A stretch of DNA of 64,000 nucleotides from CAYNZP01 sp964401835 (GCA_964401835.1 CAYNZP010000009.1:1-64000), one strand, 5' to 3'; counted from the stretch's first letter, positions 27,054 to 34,634 are shown. Notes: generated from the letters alone by a model not told the origin. Program-made: numbers and translations.

Positions 27054-28052
27054 ATGATCTCACGCGTCCATAGCAGCATTCTCCAGGGCATCGAAGCTGT
27101 TGGCTGTGAAGTGGAAGCCGACGTTGCCCGGGGCGGAATGGGAGAACTCAAACTCGTCGGGCTGGCAGAAGCTTCCGTCAAGGAGTCCGTCTCTAGGATA
27201 CAGGCTGCACTAAGAAACAGCGGCTATCGCTGGCCGGGGCCCAAGGTGACGATCAATCTTGCCCCTGCCGACGTGCGGAAAGACTCTGCCGCATTCGATC
27301 TTCCTATTGCCATTGCTGTCAGCATTGCTGGGGGAATTTTTGCCACCGAGAAGATCGACGACTATTTGCTGATTGGCGAACTCGCCCTTGATGGCCGCAT
27401 CAGGCCAATAAAAGGTGCACTCGCCACCGCCATGCTCGCAAAGCGGACCAACTATCGAGGAGTAATCGTTCCAGTCGACAATGCAGCTGAAGCGGCCGTC
27501 GTCGAAGGCTTGGACGTGATTCCCGTACGGTTCCTCGCAGATGCCGTCGGATTTTTGACCGATGAATTGCCCATCGAACCCAAATTTCTGGACCTTGAAG
27601 ACACCTTTAATATCGCCTCTGCATATGATGTCGATTTCGGTGACGTTCGCGGGCAGGAGTCTGCCAAGCGGGCCCTTACCATCTCCGCTGCCGGCCATCA
27701 CAATGTCATCATGATAGGCCCGCCGGGCACCGGCAAGACAATGCTCGCCAAGCGGATGCCGACAATACTTCCGCCGCTCACATTGGATGAGTCTTTGGAA
27801 ACAACTCGTGTCTACTCCGCACGAGGCCTGCTTGAACCGGGCGACTCTCTGGTGGTATCCCGGCCGGTACGCACGCCGCACCACTCCACCAGCGCCCCTG
27901 CCCTCATCGGCGGTGGCAGCGTGCCCCAGCCCGGCGAAGTTTCGCTGGCCCATCATGGCGTTTTATTTCTTGATGAGTTTCCCGAGTTTGCCCGCGCCAC
28001 ACTTGAGATGATTCGCCAGCCGCTCGAAACAAGTATAATAATTTCTATATAA
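27054..28052 (+). pseudogene. comM: comM (YifB) 5' fragment, interrupted by the mobile element
   Basis: Encodes residues 1-324 of a ComM/YifB-type Mg-chelatase-like AAA+ ATPase, then eight element-derived codons and a stop. The N-terminal Lon-protease-like fold, Walker A ([14 protein letters not shown]) and Walker B ([11 protein letters not shown]) are present. The gene breaks after RQPLE at 28025-28028 and resumes at 42918. Joined, the two pieces give a 511-residue protein in one frame, the normal ComM size. ComM is a hexameric branch-migration helicase used in natural transformation. In this integrated state it should be non-functional. Confidence 0.9.
28017..28036. other. attL, left attachment site of the element
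   Basis: The left half CAGCCG-CTC belongs to comM, the centre GA is at 28026-28027, and the right half AACA-AGTAT belongs to the element. With attR it rebuilds attB (CAGCCG-3-GA-3-CGGCTG) and attP (ATACT-4-GA-4-AGTAT), both symmetric about the same GA, as large serine recombinases require. Bases GAA (28026-28028) are shared with attR. Confidence 0.85.
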
Positions 28053-28221
28053 GATTTTAGGGGCATTTCATATTTAGAATTCAGCCAAGTTACTTAGAAA
28101 AACGAACAATATTTTATAGAAAGTGCCTTTTCTTAATTTAAAATCCGGCATAGAATTAAATTTGAAAATTAGATATTAGTCTAGCTAGCATTTGTCGTTT
28201 CGGAAAACTGCGATATTTTCT

Positions 28222-28350
28222 TGGGGACATGGCGATGCATAGGTGGACTCCCGCAATGGGAGTTCGCTGATGAATCCTGTCCCCAGGCTGTCGCAGGCCT
28301 TCCGGAAGGGTAGTAATTGGCGGCTCCCCTTCTTCATAAGGGGGCCATTC
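28222..28350 (+). ncRNA. candidate structured leader RNA upstream of the PEP-CTERM lectin gene
   Basis: The 318 bases before the lectin gene hold nested perfect stems. GGGGACA (about 28219) can pair with TGTCCCC (about 28280) and enclose an 8-bp stem GGACTCCC/GGGAGTTC with a GCAAT loop. A 12-bp palindrome CCTTCCGGAAGG follows, then a strong stem GGC(T)CCCCTT/AAGGGGGCC with a CTTCAT loop. The last stem has no T-tract, so it is not a classic terminator. It could be a cis-regulatory leader or a small RNA. I could not match it to any riboswitch class I know. Confidence 0.45.
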
Positions 28351-28378
28351 CTAAACAAACGCAGAAAGGGGTAAGGTG

Positions 28379-28984
28379 ATGAAAACAACAATCTTCAGCT
28401 TTTGCATATGTTTTGTAATTCAACAGGTGTGTGCTGCGCCAACGTATTTGTCTTCAACCGGCCATTCCTACGAGCCTATTGCCATACTTCACCCCTTTGG
28501 TGAAGGTTATACATGGTATGAAGTTCGAGATTTGGCCGCAACTAGCACCTATCTAGGTGTTCAAGGACATCTGGCCACTATAACATCCGCTGAAGAAAAT
28601 CAATTTGTGGCAAATCTTTGCGATGCTCTTGGGCATGACACGTTCTATTGGCTCGGAGGCTATCAGCCAGAAGGCACGCCTGAGCCAAACGACGGGTGGC
28701 AGTGGGTGACAGGAGAATCTTGGACCTATGCCAATTGGAAAGCTGGCGAGCCAAACGATGCAGGAACCTTTGGTGTTGAAGACCACGTAGGAATAGTAGG
28801 CTCAAGCGACCAGGGACTCCTTGGGCAATGGAATGACATGTATGCAGGAGTTAATCCCGACCGGAATTGGAGCAGCTATGTTATTGAATACCCCGTTCCA
28901 GAACCAGCAACGTTTTCATTATTCGCATTAGGTGGAATTGGATTGATATGGCAGAAAAAGGCCAGATTGAAGGCCCAATTATAA
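28379..28984 (+). CDS. PEP-CTERM-anchored C-type lectin-like protein
   Basis: A 201-residue exported protein with a signal peptide (1-20, ending VCAA), then a C-type lectin fold: YTWYEVRDLAA...GHLATITSAEENQFV, FYWLGGYQPEGTPEPNDGWQWVTGE, and NWKAGEPNDAG with the EPN-type calcium and sugar motif. The C-terminus VPEPATFSLFALGGIGLIWQKKARL is a PEP-CTERM sorting signal: VPEP, a hydrophobic segment and a basic tail. An exosortase elsewhere in the host would process it. It is cargo inside the mobile element, preceded by AAAGGGGTAAGG and the structured leader. Confidence 0.88.
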   Translation: MKTTIFSFCICFVIQQVCAAPTYLSSTGHSYEPIAILHPFGEGYTWYEVRDLAATSTYLGVQGHLATITSAEENQFVANLCDALGHDTFYWLGGYQPEGTPEPNDGWQWVTGESWTYANWKAGEPNDAGTFGVEDHVGIVGSSDQGLLGQWNDMYAGVNPDRNWSSYVIEYPVPEPATFSLFALGGIGLIWQKKARLKAQL

Positions 28985-29018
28985 ATTAGACGAAGAGTGC
29001 CATGAGCTTGAAATCATC

Positions 29019-29039
29019 TCCGGCCTTTGAGTAGCCGGA
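29019..29039 (+). terminator. hairpin downstream of the lectin gene
   Basis: TCCGGC and GCCGGA with a 9-base loop, 35 bases after the lectin stop, followed by TAATTATT. The stem is short and the T-run is interrupted, so a rho-independent terminator is likely but not certain. Confidence 0.5.
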
Positions 29040-29043
29040 TAAT

Positions 29044-29096
29044 TATTGACAAAAATCCAAGAATGCTTGAAGATATAAAGCAATCTTCGACCAATT
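29044..29096 (+). repeat. 53-bp direct repeat, copy 1, downstream of the lectin gene
   Basis: The sequence from ATTG to CCAATT contains ATGCTTGAAGATATAA and is similar along its whole length to 31487-31541, which lies after another exported-protein gene of the same arm. In this copy GAAGAT and ATCTTC can form a small hairpin. Confidence 0.55.
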
Positions 29097-29143
29097 TTTC
29101 CCCTTTCTAATTGGGTGATGATTTGTCATTCAGAAATGAACTC

Positions 29144-30028
29144 TTAATTTTTAGGATTAGCTTTTAAATGCTCATTCAAAAATTCTTGAGTAAGTTCAAT
29201 AGCAAATTTTTTAATGTGTTCTTTTGCGTTGTACTTACCAACTGAACTGCCCAAATAACCCTGTTCATATACTTCGGCTTCAGCTGCAAAGTCCGAAGAC
29301 CACTCCAGGATAAAACTTGACCTTGTTATCTCAAAGTTTATGTCGTACAAATAAAATTCATCAGTTCCTTTTATAAGATTCAAATTTAATTCACACTCAG
29401 GCAAACCATAGTTTCCCTTTAAGTTTTTTCTAGGATTAATTACTTTTACGCCAGCTTTTCTAAATTCAAATTCAACAGTTCGTTCTAATTCCTCTCTAGA
29501 TAATGGGCATTCTTTATCAATTCCTCTAATTAATAATGAATAACCTTCAATGCCTTTTAAATATGAATTAATGCCTTTTTTAAAATCTTCATTCAGTTCA
29601 TCTTGATTAATTCTATTTAATATCCATCCAGTTAATTGCGAATATGTAGGGCCATTGAGCTCGAATTTTTCTTTTTCATTTTTCAGTCTTTCTATTTCTG
29701 CATTTTTCTGAATTACTAATTCATTCAGTCTTTCTTCTTCTGGTAATTCATTAATATCTTCAGGATCTGATTCAGAGATTTGATTTAAATCCAGAAGTTT
29801 AGATTTTAGGTGGTTATTCTTTGTGTATAAAGCTGTACAAAGTATCACACCAATAAAAGCGGCAATTGCCATAAAAGAGATTAGCCGGCCATTCTGCCAC
29901 CAAGCTAAAGATTTTGTGTTTGGTATTAATTGCCAAACATGCCCGCAAGCTCCACACTTTGCTTTCTTCCCCATGGCATCATCACTTAGTCTTACTGGAT
30001 TATTACAGTTTGGACATTGCGTATCCAT
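29144..30028 (-). CDS. MJ0042-type zinc-ribbon membrane protein
   Basis: A 294-residue protein. Residues 1-40 are a zinc ribbon of the MJ0042 kind (CPNC at the start, then CGAC). One membrane helix follows (about 55-76), then a coiled coil (about 85-125), then an unrecognised, charged, probably extracytoplasmic domain. The start at 30028 has AAGGGG 6 bases upstream, and a longer in-frame start would put that site inside the gene. Planctomycetes often have such ribbon-plus-helix proteins, whose role is unknown. It is cargo of the element's left arm. Confidence 0.65.
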   Translation of the reverse strand: MDTQCPNCNNPVRLSDDAMGKKAKCGACGHVWQLIPNTKSLAWWQNGRLISFMAIAAFIGVILCTALYTKNNHLKSKLLDLNQISESDPEDINELPEEERLNELVIQKNAEIERLKNEKEKFELNGPTYSQLTGWILNRINQDELNEDFKKGINSYLKGIEGYSLLIRGIDKECPLSREELERTVEFEFRKAGVKVINPRKNLKGNYGLPECELNLNLIKGTDEFYLYDINFEITRSSFILEWSSDFAAEAEVYEQGYLGSSVGKYNAKEHIKKFAIELTQEFLNEHLKANPKN

Positions 30029-30195
30029 CTTTTGCCCCTTTTCCTTCAAATGACGTGACTGATAATCTTAAAATCTTAATCAAATAAAGCTTACAGTCAA
30101 TAATTCAGTTTATAAATCTGCCCAATAACTTGATAACTTTAGCTGTTTACTTGATAATCAGGCAGATAATTAGCCAATCTCCTAAGGGGAAAACG

Positions 30196-30936
30196 ATGAG
30201 AAAATTAAGTTACCTGGGGCTTTTTCTAACTTTTCTAATCATTCCGTCCGTCATTTGGGCCATAGATGCTGAAAATAAGGCTATCCCAAAATTTGAAAAG
30301 TTAGATTTATCCGATTCAACAGCTTATTCGATTACAAGAGTTGTTGACGGCGACACTATCATCGCCAACATTGACGGAAAAGACACAACCATCAGGCTTA
30401 TAGGGGTTGATACGCCTGAAACCGTCCATCCAAGCAAGTCTGTTCAATATTACGGCAAAGAAGCATCTAACTTCACAAAGAATTTGCTACAAGGTGAAAA
30501 GGTCTATCTTGTCACTGACCCCCAGCAAGGCAAGACTGACCGATATGGCCGAACACTTGCTTATGTCTATCGAGCACCTGGTGGTCTATTTGTAAATGCC
30601 GAGATTATTCGGCAAGGCTATGGGCATGCGTATGGGCGGTATCCATTTAAGTATCTTGAAGAATTCAGGCGGTTGGAAAAGTTTTCAAGAGATGCTGAAA
30701 AGGGATTATGGGAAGTCCGGCAGATTACCAAATTTTCTTCAAAATCTCCCTTAATGCCAACAGTTGTTAAACCCAAATCAGACACAGACAATGTTACCGT
30801 CTATATAACACGAACAGGCAAGAAATATCACAGGGGGAGTTGCAGTTATCTTCGGAGAAGCAAAATTCCTAAAAATCTTAGTGACGCCAGAGCGGCTGGC
30901 TATGGGCCATGTAGTCGATGTGGCCCTCCTAGATAA
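30196..30936 (+). CDS. secreted thermonuclease-family (SNase) protein with C-terminal Cys motif
   Basis: A 246-residue protein: signal peptide (1-24), SNase fold from about 40 to 165, then a tail. Nuclease residues are visible in VVDGDTI (metal Asp), RLIGVDTPE (Arg and Asp/Glu) and TDRYGRTLAYVY (second Arg). The tail TGKKYHRGSCSYLRRSK...GYGPCSRCGPP has the H-x3-C...C-x2-C pattern seen in Ada-like or competence-related DNA-binding zinc tails. It would cut nucleic acids outside the cytoplasm. The start follows AAGGGG. It may degrade incoming DNA or supply nucleotides. Confidence 0.85.
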   Translation: MRKLSYLGLFLTFLIIPSVIWAIDAENKAIPKFEKLDLSDSTAYSITRVVDGDTIIANIDGKDTTIRLIGVDTPETVHPSKSVQYYGKEASNFTKNLLQGEKVYLVTDPQQGKTDRYGRTLAYVYRAPGGLFVNAEIIRQGYGHAYGRYPFKYLEEFRRLEKFSRDAEKGLWEVRQITKFSSKSPLMPTVVKPKSDTDNVTVYITRTGKKYHRGSCSYLRRSKIPKNLSDARAAGYGPCSRCGPPR

Positions 30937-30952
30937 TTAAAAGGGGAAGCAC

Positions 30953-31414
30953 ATGGCAAAGATAAAATATCAGAAATTAATCTTGGTGATGTTGATTGGG
31001 ATGGGTCTTTCTAGTATCGCTTTTTCTCGACAACCCCGCAAAAGGCAAAAACCATGGTGGGAATCAATCCCATCAAGCCAAGTCAAGAAAATGGGGCTAC
31101 ATAAGCTTTCAACGAGAGAAAAAAATGAACTCTTGAATTTTTTTATGAGTGTCCTAAATGGCTCGGGGGATGTTGCGGCAAGAAAGTACCTTGAGCGTAA
31201 AGGCTGGGAAAAGATGACAGTAGCAAAAAAAGCCTCTTCGGGAAAATTGATTCTCATCGACGATATTGGAAGGCAGTATCTTGCGGAATCATACGTTGGT
31301 TTTTATGGAATCTTTAAAGGCGATTGTGTGTGGCTAGAAAGTACCTTTGGTTATACTGACATGATTACCCCAGACGGCGACACGGAAAACGCAAAAATTG
31401 AGACGTTGAATTGA
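30953..31414 (+). CDS. hypothetical exported protein
   Basis: A 153-residue protein with a signal peptide (KLILVMLIGMGLSSIAFS), a basic stretch and an unrecognised beta-rich C-terminal domain (GKLILIDDIGRQYLAESYVGFYGIF). It starts 16 bases after the nuclease stop, with AAGGGGAAGC as ribosome binding site, so the two form an operon. A role linked to the nuclease, for example as inhibitor or partner, is possible but not shown. Confidence 0.65.
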   Translation: MAKIKYQKLILVMLIGMGLSSIAFSRQPRKRQKPWWESIPSSQVKKMGLHKLSTREKNELLNFFMSVLNGSGDVAARKYLERKGWEKMTVAKKASSGKLILIDDIGRQYLAESYVGFYGIFKGDCVWLESTFGYTDMITPDGDTENAKIETLN

Positions 31415-31486
31415 AAACTATACAAGGTTTTCTTTACTATAAACTGACCATTCTTAAATTTTCATCCAGTCACAAAGAGGGCTGGA

Positions 31487-31541
31487 ATTGTTAAGAAATC
31501 GCAAAAGATGCTTGAAGATATAACGCTACTTTTGGTCGATT
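31487..31541 (+). repeat. 53-bp direct repeat, copy 2
   Basis: Matches 29044-29096: ATTG, then AAATC, then ATGCTTGAAGATATAA, then GGTCGATT. It follows an exported-protein gene, as copy 1 does. The hairpin of copy 1 is lost here by several changes. Confidence 0.55.
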
Positions 31542-31623
31542 CTAAAAGCCTCTATGGTTTATACCTATCTTGGAGGTTTTACTTTTGTGATTCAACAAAC
31601 AATAACCGCAATCATAATTTGAA

Positions 31624-32130
31624 TTATTGCCATCTAACCTCGGGACTTGTGATTCTCCAGTCATCTGGACGGATTGGTTCTATCAAACCGGGCCCGTGAA
31701 CAACTTCATCTTGTATTACAATTATCTGGTCAGTCCAATCTGCTTTTCGATAGGCTAGCTTGATTTGAAATGGCAAATTTGGAAGTGCTGCTTCTGTAGC
31801 ATTTTCTTCAGACTCATTTTTCTTTAACCAGCGTTCAGCTTCAATAAAAACCTTTGCCTTAAATTTGCCTGGGGGTAAAGAACGCGGCAACTCTTCAATA
31901 TTATCTTCAAATTTAAAATAACCTCGCTCAGGTTTCCTAATGTTTGGCTGAGAATAATAGAATTCATTTCCTGCTTTTATCTGATAGTCCAATCTCGCAT
32001 TTGAATGAGACACGTTTAATTCGAGTTCAATTTCGATTTGCAGCAGCTTGCTTCCAAGCTTATTAAAAGAACCAAATTTTTTAGAAATGACCATATAGCT
32101 ACATATTCCGTCTCTATTGTTTGTTTCCAT
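31624..32130 (-). CDS. hypothetical protein of the element
   Basis: A 168-residue soluble protein without signal peptide or membrane helix. The middle part (LQIEIELELNVSHSNARLDYQIKAG, KFKAKVFIEAERWL) looks like a beta-sandwich. It has AAAGGGG 8 bases before the ATG, the same kind of ribosome binding site as its neighbours. It is convergent with the exported-protein gene. No family was recognised. Confidence 0.55.
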   Translation of the reverse strand: METNNRDGICSYMVISKKFGSFNKLGSKLLQIEIELELNVSHSNARLDYQIKAGNEFYYSQPNIRKPERGYFKFEDNIEELPRSLPPGKFKAKVFIEAERWLKKNESEENATEAALPNLPFQIKLAYRKADWTDQIIVIQDEVVHGPGLIEPIRPDDWRITSPEVRWQ

Positions 32131-32300
32131 AATCTGCCCCTTTCTTCCCTAAAAATGAAACAACACCTTTTTATTTTACCCTTAAAACAAAATTTTCAAA
32201 ATTTAGGGGCATTGGCAAGCGCCCCAATTTGTATAATAGTGTATCTAGTTAAGGGCCAGTAAGTCAGTGAAACCCAAGAAAACCCTGCCCGGCTAGATTA

Positions 32301-32353
32301 AGGTATGCCAAGGCGTGGTAAGGTATGGTACGGTTTGGTATGGTTTGGTATGG
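32301..32353. repeat. 10-bp-period tandem array (iteron-like)
   Basis: Five and a half units of about 10 bases with consensus (A/T)GGTWTGGTA: AGGTATGCCA, AGGCGTGGTA, AGGTATGGTA, CGGTTTGGTA, TGGTTTGGTA. A 5-bp sub-period is also visible. The array lies in the 277-base gap between the left-arm cargo and the end of the structural gene block, next to a perfect 12-bp inverted repeat. Candidate roles are protein-binding site, replication origin or packaging site. Confidence 0.6.
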
Positions 32354-32356
32354 AAA

Positions 32357-32391
32357 GCACGGCATGAAGCTTTAATAGATTCATGCCGTGC
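32357..32391 (-). terminator. 12-bp perfect inverted repeat after the structural gene block
   Basis: GCACGGCATGAA and TTCATGCCGTGC with an 11-base loop. It starts 17 bases after the last minus-strand gene of the right arm and so probably ends that long transcript. There is no T-tract directly after it, so a processing hairpin or protein site is an alternative. Confidence 0.55.
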
Positions 32392-32407
32392 CTAATTACT
32401 GGTTTCT

Positions 32408-32593
32408 TTATGTTTCTATTAAAATGTTGGAAATTTCTTCTGCCAGCATCTCCGCAATCTCCGCTACGGAACCTTCAAAGACTTCGCCATCGGCAGATTT
32501 ACGAAACATAAACCGGCGATTATTAGCCCCTTCATCAACCAGCGATACTTCTTCTACATCAATGTCGAAAATTTTCTTTTTTCGTTTAGCCAT
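32408..32593 (-). CDS. C-terminal part of a split XkdF-like prohead protease
   Basis: A 61-residue frame whose DIDVEEVSLVDEGANNRRFMF matches the EISLVDxPAN segment near the end of phage XkdF/prohead proteases. The ATG lies inside the last codons of the preceding frame (TAATGGCTAA), so the two are coupled. In most phages this segment is joined to the protease domain. Here it is a separate frame, through a frameshift or true gene splitting. Confidence 0.65.
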   Translation of the reverse strand: MAKRKKKIFDIDVEEVSLVDEGANNRRFMFRKSADGEVFEGSVAEIAEMLAEEISNILIET

Positions 32594-32936
32594 TAGCCAC
32601 CTTCGCATTCCCAGCCATTGAAAATGAGTTTATTTTGCCTTTTTTAATCTTGGCCCAAAGGTCATCGTCCAAAACTTTGACTGTCATGTACCAAGCCCCG
32701 GCTGGAATGTAATCCCTGCCCTTGTAGGTATCCCGTTCAGCTTGAAAGGATTCAACAACCACTGCATCGGCACTTCCCGCATGTTGTTCGCCGAGATTGA
32801 AACCATTCTTGGCAAAACTTTCCATGGCTTTGAAAATTTCTTCCCTATCCGTCCAGTCTCCATCGGCATCGACAGTATTTGGTTCGTAGACGATTCCGCC
32901 GACCAATCTCTTATCTTGCGATTTTATAAAATCCAT
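32586..32936 (-). CDS. XkdF-like prohead protease, catalytic part
   Basis: A 116-residue protein. GGIVYEPNTVDADGDWTDREEIFKA opens like phage XkdF/prohead proteases. The candidate catalytic His is in NLGEQHAG and the Ser in KINSFSMAGNAK, as in the His-Ser dyad of HK97-type maturation proteases. YIPAGAWYMTVKVLDDDLW is the usual strand before the serine. It would trim the capsid protein and scaffold during assembly. It stops 8 bases into the next frame. The Shine-Dalgarno is weak. Confidence 0.72.
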   Translation of the reverse strand: MDFIKSQDKRLVGGIVYEPNTVDADGDWTDREEIFKAMESFAKNGFNLGEQHAGSADAVVVESFQAERDTYKGRDYIPAGAWYMTVKVLDDDLWAKIKKGKINSFSMAGNAKVANG

Positions 32937-33022
32937 AGAACATCATCTCTAAGTCGGGCAACAACCGGCCAGCCATGTTTAGCTAGCGCTGGCCGGAGTT
33001 CCCATTATTTGAAGAATTTATT

Positions 33023-33526
33023 TTAATAAGCTGAACGTGCGCCAGCCCAAGGAGCTTCCTGCAAGTCATGGCCTATAAATACTGCGCTGACCTTGCTTCC
33101 TACGCCGCTCGAATCATACTGAACATTCACATAGCGGCTCACATTTTTGCAATTAACAACGTACATGCCGTCTTCTGTGATAGAACTAATCGTATTGCTG
33201 GAAACGGTGAGGTCAGAAACTGAAGCGCCAAGTAAGCCTTGTGCGTACAAGTTTGAAGTATCGCTTGTCAGCACAATTTGAGCCGTGCCATCACTTGAAA
33301 CGGCTGCTAAAGCTGTGCCAGACGTTGCAAAATCTGAAATCAAACTCGTCCAGACTTCGACATTGCGAACATCACTGCCAGCGGCATTGTCAACAACCAG
33401 AACAAGGGTTCCGTTCTGAGCGCTGCCAGCATCTATTTCACCAACCAGCAAGTCAGAACCAGCTGCGCCGGTTGCTGAATTGTTTTTCAAAAGTGCGAAT
33501 CTACTTTCGGGAATAATACCTTTCAC
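33023..33526 (-). CDS. putative virion or head-decoration protein
   Basis: A 167-residue Ala/Ser/Val-rich beta protein without signal peptide. It lies directly after the capsid gene and has a strong AGGAGG 10 bases before its GTG start. Composition and position resemble head-decoration or head-closure proteins of siphophages, but I do not recognise a specific family. The two ends (MKGIIPESRFALLKN and APWAGARSAY) are distinctive and could be used for a search. Confidence 0.5.
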   Translation of the reverse strand: MKGIIPESRFALLKNNSATGAAGSDLLVGEIDAGSAQNGTLVLVVDNAAGSDVRNVEVWTSLISDFATSGTALAAVSSDGTAQIVLTSDTSNLYAQGLLGASVSDLTVSSNTISSITEDGMYVVNCKNVSRYVNVQYDSSGVGSKVSAVFIGHDLQEAPWAGARSAY

Positions 33527-33542
33527 TTTAAATCAACCTCCT

Positions 33543-34634
33543 TTAGCTTGTGCTAATTCCCTTAATGACAACGAACGATTCGGGATGTCTGAGCAAAATG
33601 CCGACGTGCTTAATCACCCTCAAATGAACTTGGTCACGATAAAACGCATCGTAACTGTGCATCGATGTTTCGATTCTCAGGCCACGATTTTCGCCGATAA
33701 TGAAATCCCTCCAATTGCCACAGACTATATAGGTTTCGTCTGCATCTGGCATGTTGGTAACAGCCATTTCATTTGTAATACCCAACGGCCTGCCGTAAAG
33801 CGTCCTTAAATCAATGGTCGAATACCTATTATCATTCTGGCTTCCAAGGATGTAATTGCCTTCAGCATCCTTCAGCTTTTCAAGCTGGTACTCGATAACA
33901 GGTGGTGCAATAAATCCGGTAAGCTTTGAGCTTGAAGTACGAAGTTGATAATTGGCTTCAAGAATATCATCAAAACCAATCCCTGAACCATTTAAGTCTG
34001 TGCTTTGAACTCTTGGGTTGTAGTAGATACCCAAAGGCTCAGTGCCTCCTGTGCCCTCCAAGAATACCCTGTCTTCCTCCAGTGCGATTTGGGCTGCCAG
34101 TTCTGCACGAATTACATCTTCCGCAGCATCGGCATTGTCCAAAAGTTCTCGACTCATCTTGTAGATGCAGGTCGCTTTGCTGACCTCTAAAACCTTTTTG
34201 CCGAAATCCATAGAGGTGTCTTCTGAAATGGTTGCATTTTCGCTACCCCAGGTGATTTGGGGGCCGTTTTCTACAGCAGCATATGAAAGTTTGGGGCCTT
34301 TCATGTTCACGGTGCGAATACCGGGCATTTTACGAATTACTGATTCGTCTTTTAAAAGCTCAATAACACCGCCGGCCAGTTGTTCAGGCACAAGAAACCC
34401 ACCCTGTGCGCCACCATCTTGGCCAAAAGTTTTATAAATTCGCTTTTCGTTATCTGCTCCTTGCCAATCATTGAAAATTGCACCTTTTAGATATTTGGCG
34501 ATGCTAACATTCGATTCTCCAACCTCGATATCGCCGAAACTTTTCCTTACCCCTCTTTCAGATTTGACTGAATTTTGAAGCCCCTTGGCAAACGCCTCGA
34601 TAAATTCAGCCTTCTCTTTTTTCGTCATTTTCAA
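33543..34634 (-). CDS. HK97-family major capsid protein
   Basis: A 363-residue capsid protein. The charged N-terminal ~85 residues would be the scaffold (delta) domain. Then come GGFLVPEQLAGGVIELLKDESVIRKM, the typical start of the mature HK97 fold, GTEPLGIYY with the E-loop neighbourhood before it, and GITNEMAVTNMPDADETYIVCGNWRDFIIGENRGLRIE near the C-terminus. TTG at 34634 lies 11 bases after AAGGAG; an ATG six bases later is the alternative start. It should build an icosahedral head. The gene for the portal, usually just upstream, is absent. Confidence 0.88.
   Translation of the reverse strand: MKMTKKEKAEFIEAFAKGLQNSVKSERGVRKSFGDIEVGESNVSIAKYLKGAIFNDWQGADNEKRIYKTFGQDGGAQGGFLVPEQLAGGVIELLKDESVIRKMPGIRTVNMKGPKLSYAAVENGPQITWGSENATISEDTSMDFGKKVLEVSKATCIYKMSRELLDNADAAEDVIRAELAAQIALEEDRVFLEGTGGTEPLGIYYNPRVQSTDLNGSGIGFDDILEANYQLRTSSSKLTGFIAPPVIEYQLEKLKDAEGNYILGSQNDNRYSTIDLRTLYGRPLGITNEMAVTNMPDADETYIVCGNWRDFIIGENRGLRIETSMHSYDAFYRDQVHLRVIKHVGILLRHPESFVVIKGISTS

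Noticed and set aside
28264..28275. CTGATGA in the leader, the hammerhead ribozyme core
   Set aside because: No GAAA follows the next stem and the base before the preceding stem is not NUH, so the catalytic core is incomplete.
31508..31699. 63-residue plus-strand open frame
   Set aside because: No ribosome binding site; it overlaps a direct repeat and the end of the convergent gene.
32301..32353. Coding tandem repeat
   Set aside because: No frame runs through it with a start and ribosome binding site; it is a DNA-level repeat in a gap.
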